Shown: piece by piece, positions 22,981 through 35,327 of the stretch | How positions within the stretch are numbered: position 1 is the stretch's first letter | Layout of the letters: every line of letters starts with the position of its first letter | Source of the DNA: Mytilus edulis | Lineage: Eukaryota > Mollusca > Bivalvia > Mytilida > Mytilidae | Reading direction: 5' to 3' | DNA length: 64,000 nucleotides | Assembly: GCF_963676685.1 (NCBI RefSeq) | Contig: NC_092350.1 | Span: 4,143,486 to 4,207,485 of the forward strand | Notes under the pieces: model-generated | What the model was told of the DNA's origin: nothing | What the model saw: only the letters and a program-made list of their open reading frames with translations | Databases searched by the model: none | Program-made: the position numbers and the translations under genes

Positions 22981-23160
22981 TATATGTTAGTGGCAATAAG
23001 TGAAATTAGGCATTAAGCTTAAATCCTTGGCAATAAGCAAATGCCTAGGCAGTAAGTCTATTGCCTATATGATGTTAGGCATTAGTCTTAAATCCTAGGA
23101 TTTAAGCTTAATTCCTGGAAAATTTGTGCAGGCAATAAGCTTAATGCCTAAAATATAAAT
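22981..23160. repeat. Small element of palindromic AGGCATTAAGCTTA motifs
   Basis: TTAGGCATTAAGCTTA at about 23006 reappears inverted (TAAGCTTAATGCCTAA) at about 23135, with further copies of GGCAATAAG, CCTAGG and TTAAATCCTAGG between. The left end (TATATGTTAGTGGCAATAAG, GTGAAATTAGG) resembles that of the larger inverted-repeat element at 27366 (TATATGTTACAGTAAATAGG, GTGAAATTAGG), suggesting related non-autonomous elements. Confidence 0.6.
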
Positions 23161-24325
23161 GCGACATTTATTCATTTTAATTAAAAAATCTTTGTTACAT
23201 AACAACCTTATGAAAACTAGGGCCTGTTTATCGAAACGATCCTAAAATTGGTCATATAAGGTATTCTTAGGACAGTCATTATCATAAAGTTAAGACCGAC
23301 TTACGACATGTCTCAGCATGCACATCTAAGCTATTTTCGGATTATCTTAGATATGATATCAATGATAACAGTTGTACCATTTGATTATTTTCTTTCACAT
23401 ACGAAAGGCAACTATCCAATAGTTTGCAACTTCAATGAAAACATAATATGTTCGTTTTGTCTGTATGACACGTGTCGTTGGTGTAAACAATATTTTATTA
23501 TGCATTATACAAGTACATTTTATATTTACATTCACAAAATGGATTGAGAAACAAGCAACAAGTGTTTATATTAATCTGTTTCCGTGTTAAATTAAATACA
23601 TTAAAGAAATAAAAAAGCATGCTCTGTTTTATTAGCGCGCGGTTCTACATTAGAATCAATGTTAGTCTGGCCATTCGATCCCAGTGCTAAAGGTCATTCG
23701 GTCATTTATGAGTGAAATTGGCATGCATAAATACAAATTCAAAAATAAGAAAGCAATGAATGAGGTTGTTGAATTTGATATATGACTTTTTGTGTCCGTG
23801 TTATTGTTAAATATTTGTATGTTTTTATTGTGATTTAGATACTTGTGGTACTTGTACTTGTAAATCCTGTCATTATTGTTCATGATGCTTTGTAACATAT
23901 ATGACGTGGCCCTGTATTTATGCATCCCGTTATTTTGTTATTGTACTATGGTAAATGTGTGTATTCTTGTCTTTAATGTGTGCTAATACAATGTATGATT
24001 GGTCTATTTGCCATTTTTGTTCCTATTTGTTACTATGGCTTTTCTACCTCAGGAATATAATACCTTAGCTATATTTGACAAAACTATTATGACTTTTGGT
24101 CCTTTAATGCTCTTCAACTTCGTACTTTATTTGACCTTTTTATATTTTTGGGATTCGAGCGTCCCTGATGAGTCTTTTGTAGACGAAACGCGCGTCTAGC
24201 GTAAAAACAAAACTTTATCCTGGTATCTATGATGAGTTAATTTACATATTTGTTTGTGTTTTAGTGAGTAAGATTTTTTCACAAAAATCTTGACTGCTGT
24301 ATTTTTTAAACTTTTTGTTATCTAT
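23161..24325. other. No gene; family 2 copy
   Basis: A family 2 copy lies at about 24035-24235 (GATGAGTCTTTTGTAGACGA, ACGCGCGTCTAGCG). The rest is AT-rich with no recognised coding pattern. Confidence 0.5.
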
Positions 24326-24734
24326 TACAGTACTTGCAATCTTAGGCGTTACTGTTTGACGTGAACTTGACTGATCGGTGGCGGATGTTTGACTGATCGA
24401 TGAGTGATCGGTGATTGGTGACCCATAGGATCCGTCAGATAAGTCAAATAACCTATGTGAGAGTTACTGTGACAACGGTCATCGATCGATTAGTAAATTA
24501 AATTGATGCATGGATCGGACGGATGCGTATATATTTAAAATTCTTATGTAAACCGAACTCAATAGTGTTTACAATCGATGAACGCGGACTTCTACTAAGA
24601 CACCTTAATTTACACGATTATTTAAAAAAAATTGGTTGCAATAAAAAAGTAAAAATAGTATAACAGTATAAGATGCTTAGAGCGTTAAATTGTTGGTGTT
24701 GATAAATAGTTTTGTATTAAATATTGTTAACATC

Positions 24735-24770
24735 AGAGACATATAATATATAATTGTATTATATGTCTCT
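24735..24770. repeat. Perfect 14-bp hairpin
   Basis: AGAGACATATAATA and TATTATATGTCTCT are exact reverse complements separated by 8 bases. It sits just left of the 430-bp units inside the transposon. A similar half (GTATTATACGTCTCTG) occurs near 36597. Confidence 0.8.
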
Positions 24771-24796
24771 GCTAAAATGAACCTCTTCCTACGAAA

Positions 24797-26092
24797 ATGG
24801 TAATAACTGACCGCCATTGGATTTTTGAACTTTTTATATTTTAGAAGCGGTTTGAATTATAAAATTAAAAGAATGTCAGAGAAATCATATTAAAATTTTG
24901 TTCGCATTGTTAGAACTACCAAAATTATTCTTCTTTTTATCAAAAATGATACTATTTCATTTAACATCAGTTATTTTTAACATCTCAAGACAAGTCTTTT
25001 AATTAAAATATGATAAAATAAGAATTAAAATACTTAAACTGTTATTTTTGTGGAATAAGAATGCAGTTATTGCTTTATTTTGATACAAATTATTAACCGC
25101 CATATGATTTCATTACTTTTTTGTTCATCAGGATTGGTTGTTTTTCATACAATATGTTTACTTTAAGGAAAAAGATACTAAATTTTTGTACGTCTTGCCT
25201 AAAATGCAAATATTTCTATATTTTACTGAAATTATTGACCGCCATAGGATTTTTGTATTTTTTATAGTTTAGAGTAGGCTGTTTTTCATAGAATTAAAAG
25301 AATGTCAGAAAAATCATACTAAAATTTTGTTCTCAATTGTTTAAAATTACTAAAATTATTCTTGATTTTATTAAAGATAGTACTATTTTATTGAAAATCA
25401 GTTATTTTTAACATCTCAAGACAAGTCTTTTAATTAGAATAGGATATAATAAGAATTAAAATACTTAAACTTTTATTTTTGTGGAATAAGAATGCAGTTA
25501 TTGCTTTATTTTGATACGAATTATTAACCGCCAAATGATTTCAATACTTTGTGTTCATCAGGATTGGTTGTTCTTCATAAATTATGTTTACTTTAAGGGA
25601 AAAGATACTAAATTTTTGTACGTCTTGCCTAAAATGCAAATATTTCTATATTTTACTGAAATTATTGACCGCCATTGGATTTTTGTACTTTTTATCGTTT
25701 AGAGTAGGCTGTTTTCAATAGAATTAAATGAATATCAGAAAAATCATACTAAATTTTTATTCGCATTATTTAAAATAACCATAATTATTCTTCTTTTTAT
25801 CAAAAATGATTCTTTTTTTATTTAAAATCAGTTATTTTTAACATCTCAAGACAAGTCTTTTAATTAGAATAGGATATAATAAGAATGAAAATACTTAAAC
25901 TTTTTTTTTGTGGAATAAGAATGCAGTTATTGCTTTATTTTCATACTAATTATTAACCACCATATGATTTCAGTACAATTGTTCAACAGGATTGGTTGTT
26001 TTTCATAAAATATGTTTACTTTAAGGAAAAAGATACTAAATTTTTGTACGTCTTGCCTAAAATGCAAATATTTCTATATTTTACTGAAATAT
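24797..26092. repeat. Three tandem 430-bp units inside the transposon
   Basis: ATGCAGTTATTGCTTTATTT occurs at 25061, 25492 and 25921, giving steps of 431 and 429 bp. Each unit also has AACATCTCAAGACAAGTCTT, TACGTCTTGCCTAAAATGCA and GACCGCCAT or a close variant. The units are AT-rich and non-coding; short open frames such as 25511-25702 recur only because the unit does. Confidence 0.85.
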
Positions 26093-26615
26093 TGAAAATA
26101 ATAGACTAAAATTTTCAATAACTGATCCCTTCATTTCGTTTTCTCGAGTATTTTTGGAAAATAATAAAATCAAAATCGCGATATAGACACCATTTAAGAA
26201 CTCGCTGGGTTTGAAAATATAATAATGAAAAAGACCATTCTTTAATGATGATATTTTAATGTAGATTTTATCTGTACATTTCTTTTCATTTCAATTCATA
26301 AAACTATGCTAAATAATTAATAAAAAATGTATTAGTTGTACTGGAACGTTCGTATTTCACGGGTCGCCATTTTAATAAAATTAAACGAAACTAAGATTTC
26401 GTAATTTGTATTAGTTATTAGTTTATCATGTGACGTATTAAAGTTCAATCCGTCAGCAAGGTCAATCGGTACTATCAGTCCGATCAGTCAATTACTTTTA
26501 CTACAGTCTGACGGATTGATGACGTGAGTTTTACGCGAACTTGACTGATAAGTGACTGATTGATGACCGCTGATTGAACGCCAAAACAGTAACGCCTAAG
26601 GTTGCAAGTACTGTA

Positions 26616-26935
26616 TGTCTGTTTGTTTTGTTCACGCATTGTTGTCAATATAATGGAATTTGATGCGACTGTCATACAAGTGAGAGGTTAAGCTAGCTAT
26701 AAAACAATGCTCAATTCAACAATTTTTTTACACTTTTACCGACGGTACAAGGGCTGTATAGCCAGGCAATGTCGTTAAAACCTTCCATCTGTTGTATTGT
26801 GTACACCAGAAAATGCTTGTACCAAGTCAGGAATATGACCGTTGTTATCCATTTGTTTGGTGTGTGTGAGCTTTTGATTTTGCCATTTGATTAGGGATTT
26901 TCCGTAGTTCAATATTTTTGTGATTTTACATTTTA
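26616..26935 (-). repeat. Family 1 interspersed repeat, long copy
   Basis: Runs from TCTGTTTGTTTTGTTCACGC through TGAGAGGTTAAGCTAGCTAT and TACCAAGTCAGGAATATGAC to GGGATTTTCCGTAG. Reverse-orientation copies of the same modules lie near 22440, 29630, 31170, 43870 and 53565; forward ones near 380, 7255, 17385, 37935 and 50745. Confidence 0.6.
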
Positions 26936-27365
26936 CATTCTGCAAATATTGATAATAATTGACGTAATAAACTGGAAAGAAAAAAGAAAAAATGCAACTT
27001 ATATGAAGAAATGCTTACAGGTTTATTGTGTGAATAATTAGTTTATAAACCTTTAGATTTAATAATGAACCTTTGTACCATGAGAAATAAACTAATGGTT
27101 TCTTCATTTGAAATCATATTAGAGCCATTTAATAGTTATTCGGTGTCTCTTGGTATCGTTAATTCTAGGATGCCAAAGGATATTATCATGTTTTCTCTTA
27201 TGTCAGAATATAATGAACAAACTGTTAAAAAAATGTTTATTGGAAAGAAGTGACAGTTTAAAGAAGTACTATTCATTCTTAGTCATGCGTGACGAATTTG
27301 ACCTTTTCGACATCCATCAAAAATGTATAAATGGACTACATTGAAAACATAGGAATATTGTGTTA
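26936..27365. other. No gene recognised
   Basis: AT-rich; overlapping short open frames at 27065-27344 have no recognisable content. Confidence 0.4.
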
Positions 27366-28955
27366 TATATGTTACAGTAAATAGGTGAAATTAGGAATTA
27401 CATGTAATTACTAAAATTTAGGAATTACAGGTAATTCCCGATGCACTTAGTTAATACAAGTAATTCCTTAAACAGCCCAGTTATTACCAGTAATTACTAA
27501 ATTTAAAATGAATATTTACACCTATTTACTGACTGCTAACACAACCATAACTTTTGATCACCTGACCATAATACAACATTGTTTTAGCTGTGTAATACTA
27601 ACTAGAAGATCAGTTAGTATTCTTAAAATTTTGAATGGTTAATATGTATAAAAAATATCTTGAATAAATATGGACTTTCAAATATTTGGTTAAATCAGAG
27701 TAACTTTAGTTTTAATCCAAAATGGTTTAAGTTGAGCATTATACAGATAATTTTTGACCAACTTCAGAAGACATGGAAATCAGAAATGGAAAATTCTCCC
27801 AAAGCATTATGTCTTAACTTTTTAAAGAACTCTTTGAATTTGAAGAATATTTAGACTTATTACCTTATAAAGATAAGATAACGTTATGTAGGTTAAGAAC
27901 TGGAATGAACTGTTATGTGCATTAGCTTCGAGATATATAAAAAAAATATCTTTTTTTTGTTGTTAAATCATTTATAAAAATGATATTGTAAAATTATAAT
28001 TCACTGTTAGCAGCCATTCTGGTTTTATTTTGTTAAATTAGCTGAGAAACAAGGTTGATGAGTTGTGCACTTGCAAGTGAATATTTGGATCTCATTGAAT
28101 ACGTATTCATGTGACCTTCAAATCAACCCCTAGCTGGAGATGGGTTATCGATGTATTAAGCTATTAAAATTGTAAGGGTTTTTGCAGAACAAATAGTCTC
28201 GGTTACTTTTGCTGTTAATCGCAGGCTCAACAAAAATGAGGAAAAAATATTAAAATTTTCCTCTAGATACTATCTGTTGACTAGTACTGTAAGAAGCTTC
28301 AGTCAAAATTGGGTAAAAATCCAGGATGGTTTATAAAATCTAACTACAGAGTGTATGTAATGTTAACTGGGACAAAACTAGTCCATTTATAAGTAAAATA
28401 TATATATACGAAAAAAAGGATTTTTTTTTCAAACTTTACTTTTGGATATTATTTTATGATCATAAACATTTAGCTTCTGTCTAAGTTTGGTAGAAATCCA
28501 GGATATTTGGAGAAAGTTTTTTTTAAAGTTTTGAACCACAGTGCATGATGGAGATTTTAGTTTGATTTTGGATAGATATCATTGTCTTGCATACATATAT
28601 TTACGGAGTTTCAAAAGCTATAAAACAACCATTTTCCAGTTTCAATTCACAAACACTAAAGAGTATGCACTTTGGATGTGCATTATATTCCTACATCCTT
28701 AAGTTAGCGCCGTTAAAATCCCTACCCCTTTACTTTCTTATTTGGTATCTTGAATTATGTTTTTAATTTTAAAACAAAAACATCAAGTTAGTAAATAGCT
28801 GTAAAAATGACAAAAAAAATCAGTGATTACCAGTAATCACTGAAACAACTAGTAAATACATGTAATTACTAAATTGGCTAGTAATTACAGGTATTTACTG
28901 AAGTGTTTAGTAATTACATGTAATTCCTAATTTCACCTATTTACTGTAACATATA
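27366..28955. mobile_element. Inverted-repeat element with palindromic subterminal arrays, 1.59 kb
   Basis: TATATGTTACAGTAAATAGG at 27366 continues through GAATTACATGTAATTACTA and is repeated inverted at 28907-28955, giving about 48 bp of nearly perfect inverted ends. Next to each end lie further short palindromes: AATTACAGGTAATT, ATTACCAGTAAT, AGTGATTACCAGTAATCACT (near 28826). TATA or ATAT occurs outside both ends, so the target duplication is unclear. The interior holds a LINE fragment (27658-27915) but no transposase. It resembles a non-autonomous DNA transposon; the superfamily is not assigned. Confidence 0.75.
27658..27915 (+). pseudogene. LINE ORF2 C-terminal fragment
   Basis: One frame gives TWKSEMENSPKALCLNF; after a frame change another gives FEFEEYLDLLPYKDKITLCR followed by LRTGMN. 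This resembles the region after the reverse transcriptase in mollusc and other animal LINEs, where a Leu-Pro-x-K-x-R-x2-L-C-x-L/F-R-T motif is common. It is frameshifted, very short and captured inside the inverted-repeat element. Confidence 0.5.
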
Positions 28956-31900
28956 CACGTCATTCGAACTATTAGTACTTGCATTGACTTATAGGATAAT
29001 TAAACGCGATATATATTTCCCGAGTACTAGTAATTCACATCAATAACAGTATTTAAAAAAGACTTCGATTGTATCATATACACTTCCTGCTAGAAATATG
29101 GTTGGGATGTTGAGATACCGATTAATGCTAAATAAATAGACATAATTGTTAAATTATCAAAAGAGGGAATAATAAAATTAAAATAAAATAAATGATTTAT
29201 AGTTATAGAAGAAACAACTACTAGTAAATAAAATGAAGAAAAAAACAAAAGAAAAATCAAACGTGAAATGAAACTGATAATTCATCATTGTTCATGCGTG
29301 GTTTAATATATAAAAAGGAGGTATAGTATAAATGCTATACCTGAACTTTTTATCAGTTAATCTTTTTTGAAAAAAATGCATACTGTTTCAAATATATGAA
29401 TTTTGCAATATGAAATTCATCCTGAATTTCCCCCAGTTGGTAAATCCGGTGTTAACAGTTATTCAATGTACATTAAAAAAATTAACTATACAGTGTGACA
29501 CAGCAACTAAATGAACATAGGGACGTTGAAAGTGAAATCTTCCCTTTTTATTAACCGATATGTGTAATATGTTTCGCTCGTATGAATAAAAAGAATAAAA
29601 GATCTGATATATTACCTTTGTGTTTAAGCTTTTGATCTTTCCATTTTATAAACTTGGGACTTTCCGTTTCGAATTTCCCTTGGAGTTCTGGTATTTTTGT
29701 AATTTCATCTTTTAATACAAAACTGTTTGCCTATGTCAGCAAAAATTGCCAAAGAATCATAAAACGTATTTTTTATTCCTCCTAATACATAGCTCTTTAA
29801 TACGCAGAGAAGGGCAACAGTAGTATACCATTAAATGACGAAAACAACGGAACAACACAAATTCTGAGCGGGAAATAAATCAAAACGGCATCATACATAA
29901 AAACAGATAGTACTAAGTTCCCTATTGGAGAAATGTAAACTCATCGAAACCCCAATCACCACTCCAGGTCAACTATGATCATGAAACAGCTCAATCATTT
30001 GTTTTAAAAAATCAAAATGACATGTTGTAGATTTAATGCGTCACAAGCGCTTTTTTCGATTTATATTTATCCGGAACGCTCAAAGCCTGTAAACCTTTTC
30101 ACAAAAAATCTGAAGTGTAAAATTAATCTTACGAATAAAATAATTTGTTGAACTGTTAAGGAATATTTATGACTTACGATACATTTATACTTAAGATTTT
30201 GGGTGAAAATGGCTACTGGTATTTGAAACCCAAGGATTTATCAAAGTAGTTTAAATTTGTATGATTTAGTACCCGACGTTTCAATATTTCATTTTATATA
30301 AATGATCTTACTTGGCATGTAAGGGTCTGTTTCAACGGAATCGTGTAACATTCTGTTCATTAATCTGTTAAATAAATAAAACAAAAGATGTAAATTAAGT
30401 TTCAGTCTAGTTACGGATAAGACCTTGGTGTATAATATTGTGTATAAAATTATTATTAAGAAATATTCATCAGATTCATGGTATGAAAAAAACATTAATT
30501 TTAACAAAGATGAGTATAAGTATCACACATACAAATGTAACAAACTATAATACCAAAGATAAATATTTGCTCAATCGATTTGCAACATTTATGACCATGT
30601 TTAGTAGATCTTAAGCTTAAAATTCAGTAATGAACCAGATTAACTAAATTTACAAACTAATATTATACACAGTAAAGAAGGATATGTGGAAATGATATAT
30701 GCGATTTGTGTTATGTCATGCATGACGACATTTCTTTTTTCATTCATGTGGTGTTCTTCCTTATTTCTTTACCATTCTTTTGAAGAATCTTAAATAACTC
30801 TGAAAAGGTGACACCATCTTTATGTCCGTAACACATTAACAATAGAGGGTGGTGACAAGTTCAGGTATCGAATATTAGGTATCGAATATCAGGAAGTTGA
30901 AAGTCAAATATTTGCATAGGTAAACTTTCAATATCAGATTTTGTAATTGTACCTTTCACTTTTCAATGTAAATCTTTAATTACTAAACATATCATAACCC
31001 TGTTTGTAAAGAAATTAAAACTTGAGGAAGAGACAAAGTTTAATCAGAAATTGTAGTTACCAACTCCTATGACGTTGTGAGTTCCTTTCATTTTTTTTTT
31101 TAAATGTTTCCTTTATCTTGGATTTGCAAAACACTTTGACAGGCTCTTGTTTATGTTCTTACATTTATTTGTATTGTTGTCCTGTCATGTAATATTGTCA
31201 TTATAGTGTTATTTTTAACATTGCAATAACAGCGAGAAGTCTGGCTAGCTACAAAACCGGGATCAACCCACCTTTGTTTTCTTGAAATACCATGTACCAA
31301 GTCAGGAAAATAGCAATTGTTATCTTACAGTTCTTTTCTGTGTGTGTTGCATTGGCGTTTGGTGTTTTGGTCCACCTAAGTGTTTTTGTTGGTTTGTTGT
31401 TTTCCCCTGATATTTGATATGTTTCCCTCAGTTTTAGTTTGTAATCAGGAATTGTTTTCTCTCTATCGATATATAACTTTCGAAAAGCGGTATAGTACTG
31501 TTGGGTTTATTTATGATTATAAGATAGTATCCAGAAAACAATTTTCACTTATAAAGACATAGTTTTCGAGATTTCTTGAAACTTTTTATTGATTAACATT
31601 TGTAAAAACAACTCTTAATCGTTGTCATATTGTATAGCGCTTAATTTGAATTTGCCACACTCATGTCTAATGTGACCTTCTTAATAGGATGTATCACTGT
31701 TTTTGTACTGACATGCGAAACACAACAGTTGCCACATGCACCCAAACCACATATCCTGAATACCTGAGAGTCATATATATACAATAATGATTTTTGGGTC
31801 TTGATTTCTTGATACTTTATTAGCAAGAATAGCAAGCGAGCCAACAAGGGATTCCGAACTGATGATTTAGATAGATTCTTCTTTTACGTCTGATACATGT

Positions 31901-32829
31901 CATGATGGTTGTTTTTGGTGTAAGAATAGAGACGAGTGCATTTCATTGATAAATTGAGGCGGATAGACAAGATTGTCTTACAGTTGTCATTTCTAGGACT
32001 TTTTATAGCTGACAATGCAGTATAGTCTTTGTTTATTGTTGAAGGCCGTACAGTGATCTGAAGTTGTTAATTTCTGTGTCATATTGGTCTCTTGTGAAAG
32101 TTGCCTGATTGGCAGTCATACCGCAAATCTTTTTTTTTCTATAAGATCGCGTTTACGAGTATCAAACCCTGTTCACATTTTTAAAAAAGTAAGTAATATC
32201 AACTGGAAAATGTACAAATTGCCGATAAAAAGAACTGTTGAAACAAAAAATACTAACGGAAAACTATTCGAGCTTTTATGAAAATAGGCATCACTTTCTC
32301 AAACAAAATACTGGACGTGTAATCATAACTGAACAACTACTTAAACTGCATCTATGTATGCAATGAAAATTAAGTTTTAAACTTGACAAGTGAATTCTTC
32401 AAGAACTCAGAATATGCAGTATTAAACTGATCATGAGCCACACAACATGAGGAGAAGTACATGAATACCAGAATACAGGTGATTATCGCTGGTTCTGAGG
32501 TCTGACTCATGTTCCTCAGTTTTACGTTCTCTATGTTATGATCTGTGTATGGTTATTTTCAGTTTGTTTTCGATTTACGAGTTCAAATTATCTACGGTTT
32601 TTTTTCGCCTTATTTGGAGAATAGGGGCACCATGTAAACGAGTTAAAATAAGGAAGTTCTATAACTTGAACTTTAAATTTAGGCGAATGAATAGCTGAAC
32701 CTTAATGAATATTGATTTAACTACATCCATTTATTGAACTGTATTTGTTGGATATAAATTGCGAGTTGTAACAACGATATTAATAATTAACAAGAACGGT
32801 TTAACTGTCTCTGATATTAAGAGAAAAAT
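28956..32829. other. Long gene-free stretch with repeat copies
   Basis: Contains a small hairpin at about 29316-29342 (GGTATAG ... CTATACC), a partial family 1 copy at 29625-29720, family 5 at about 29805-29960, reversed family 1/5 modules at 31170-31515 and family 3 at about 32030-32130. Bases 30840-30900 hold a short repeated GGTATCGAATAT. No coding pattern or TLR remnant recognised; the open frames here are short and contentless. Confidence 0.5.
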
Positions 32830-35327
32830 TTGACGAGATTTATAGTTTATTCAGTAATGTGTATTTTTATTCAGTGTGCTGAATTACCAAGATTATTTCA
32901 ATGCGATATACAATACGATTTTAATAAGAAAGTCACGATAGTTTATTATAATAACAGTGGACTGACGACTATACCTCAAAATATACCGAGTCATATCAAC
33001 GTTTTAGATCTGAGTTCAAATGATTTAAGTAAAATTGACACAAATGCTTTTGGGAATTTTTCAGATCTTCAAGTACTCAACTTGACAAATAATAAACTGA
33101 ATTCTTTATCAAACAAAACTTTTCAAGGATTAAGCAAACTTTCTGTGCTGAACATGTCTCACAATATGCTTGATTTATCTCAGGATTATTTAGCAGAGTT
33201 ATTTCTTCCAATTCAAAATTTAACGGCATTGGATATAAGTTATAATATGAATCAATCAGATAATGGTACAGGTTATAATTATCCCGATCATGCAATTAGT
33301 GTTCTGAGAGCGTTGTCTTTCCTAGCAATTGACATGATGCCCTTGTCTCAATTCGGAAGTGGATTCAGTCGATTAAATAATCTGAAAGAATTACATTTTC
33401 AATCTTGTTATCTAAAACTTCTAGAGAATAAAACGTTCCAGAGATTTTCCTCCTCTGTAGAAGTTCTTACTCTCAGAAATTGTTTGTTATACTTTGGGAC
33501 TACTGAAATTGATGCTTTGCTTCCGTTTCCAAATCTTCGTGTTATAGATTTTTTTAGAACATTTATGCATTTGAAGCCAGCATTGCAACTTTTGCACCCA
33601 TACCGTTATGCAAACATAACGACAATAAATTTTGGTCGTGTAAGTTACCCAATGAGAGATTTCATTGACCTCCCTTTCTCTTTAACAATTACATCCGATA
33701 TAATCAAGCATCTGAAAACAATATGCGTAGAAAATCTAGATTTATCAGAGAATGGAATAGTTGATTACGAACTTGGATCTTTGTTCTCTTTTGATCACCC
33801 AAAATGTTTACGTCATCTTTCATTCAAAGGAAACAGGTTTGTTCTTTATAACTTGGAAAAGCGTGATGAGATTAATTTGTTTTTCAAAAAAGCTATACGA
33901 TTGAAATATTTAGATTATTCATTTAACGCTGTTAATTATAATATGAAGAAGAAATCAGTAACTCCAAACATGAGTTTATTAAGTGCTGATGCAAGTTACG
34001 TATTTTTACCAACAGCGCTGGAAAATTAGACATAAGTTATACAGTGATAAATACCGTACCTGCAGTATGGTTGATAGTTCCGGAAAATAACAACCTTACA
34101 TTTCTAGATATATCTTATTCAAATACAACATTGTTCATATCTATTCCTAATATTCAACTGACAACTTATATTTCTGCCGGAACGAGGTACGATTTTGCTT
34201 GGCATGAATTAAAAAAATTTCAAAATAGCAGTTTGAAAAATATTGTTCTGAAAAACGCGCACATAAATAATGGGATAATAAAGTACGGTGATCGGTTTTT
34301 CAAAGATCTCGCATCTGTGGTGTCATTAGATATATCTCAAAATGACATTTGGTATTTAACAGATGAGCTGTTAAAGCCAATGACGAATTTGACATATCTG
34401 TACTTAAGCCAAAACCTTCTTCCCTCTGTTCCGATACAATTAATTGGTCATTCTTATATAAACACACTTGATGTTAGAAACAATCTACTCACACGTGTAA
34501 ACTCTGATATAATACATTGGGCAGATCGGATGCAAGAACTTCATGGAATGACATTGCATCTCGTTGGTAATGCATTTGAATGCAACTGTGAAACTATTGA
34601 CTTCATAAGGTGGATTCAAACAACCAAGGTGAATCTTGACAGCCGATCATATATATGTAAGTTATCTAATGGAACAGTTATTGATACACTTATTGCGTAC
34701 AATTCTTTATATGACTTGTTTGCTGACTGTAAGAGTACAATGTGGTTAACTTTGGCGTCATCACTATTATCTACATTTGTCACGGTATCACTGCTGCTTG
34801 TGGTATATGGTAAGAGATGGCAGATTTTATTCTCTATATATGGAATAATTCGCCGTACAGTGGAACGTGAAGTCAGGAAGAGTTATCAATATGATGTTTA
34901 TGTGTCATACGAAGGAGAGGTTGTTGTTTGGATTAAAGATGTGATAATACCAAAACTTGAGGATGAGTGGGGACTGGCAATGTGCATAAAAGATCGAGAT
35001 TTTTTAAGTGGCACGAGTCTAGCAGATATCGAGGCAGCGAGCATCGAAAAAAGCCGATGTATTATATTTGTCATCACGCCTGAATTTAAGTCCTCCCATG
35101 ATTGCTTGTTTGAACTCGACAGAGCAAAATATGAGAAGATAACAAAAAATCTTGAGCGTATTATAGTCATCACAAAAGATATAACAATAACTGATATTCT
35201 AGTAGAGTTCTCCTTCATTTGGAATTATGCTTATCTTATTCAATGGCCTAATGATCCTGAAAATTTGGATGATACATGGCGGAAGTTATCAATTTTTCTC
35301 ACAGATGGCTCTGTTTCTTACCAGTAA
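32830..35327 (+). pseudogene. Toll-like receptor, near-intact: TTG for ATG and one missing base
   Basis: A full-length single-exon TLR, colinear with the intact one: signal sequence, N-terminal cap (QCDIQYDF), leucine-rich repeats, C-terminal cap (FECNCETIDFIRWI...ADCKS), membrane span (WLTLASSLLSTFVTVSLLL) and TIR (YDVYVSYEGE, KDRDFLSGT, SSHDCLFELD). Two lesions are seen. The start position reads TTG-ACG-AG where the paralogue at 6440 has ATG-ACG-AG; an in-frame TAA lies at 32818-32820, and the next ATG (32857) would cut the signal peptide. At 34022-34025 an A-run is one base short, so LENS-type sequence ends at TAG (34027-34029); the other frame carries on with DISYTVINTVP to the TAA at 35325. 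It may be a very young pseudogene, a non-functional allele or partly a sequencing error. AATAAA lies at 35415. Confidence 0.9.

Larger units (their letters stand above)
24328..26613. mobile_element. Non-autonomous DNA transposon, Tc1/mariner-like ends, 2.29 kb
   Basis: The ends are CAGTACTTGCAATCTTAGGC at 24328 and its near-perfect reverse complement closing at 26613; about 31 bp match with one difference. A TA lies immediately outside each end (24326-24327, 26614-26615). CAGT termini and TA target duplication are the signature of Tc1/mariner-type transposons. There is no transposase frame. Inside the ends are diverged copies of GAACTTGACTGAT and GATCGGTGA-like motifs. The centre is three tandem copies of a 430-bp unit. 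The right end joins family 1 sequence, so it probably inserted into a family 1 repeat. Confidence 0.85.
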
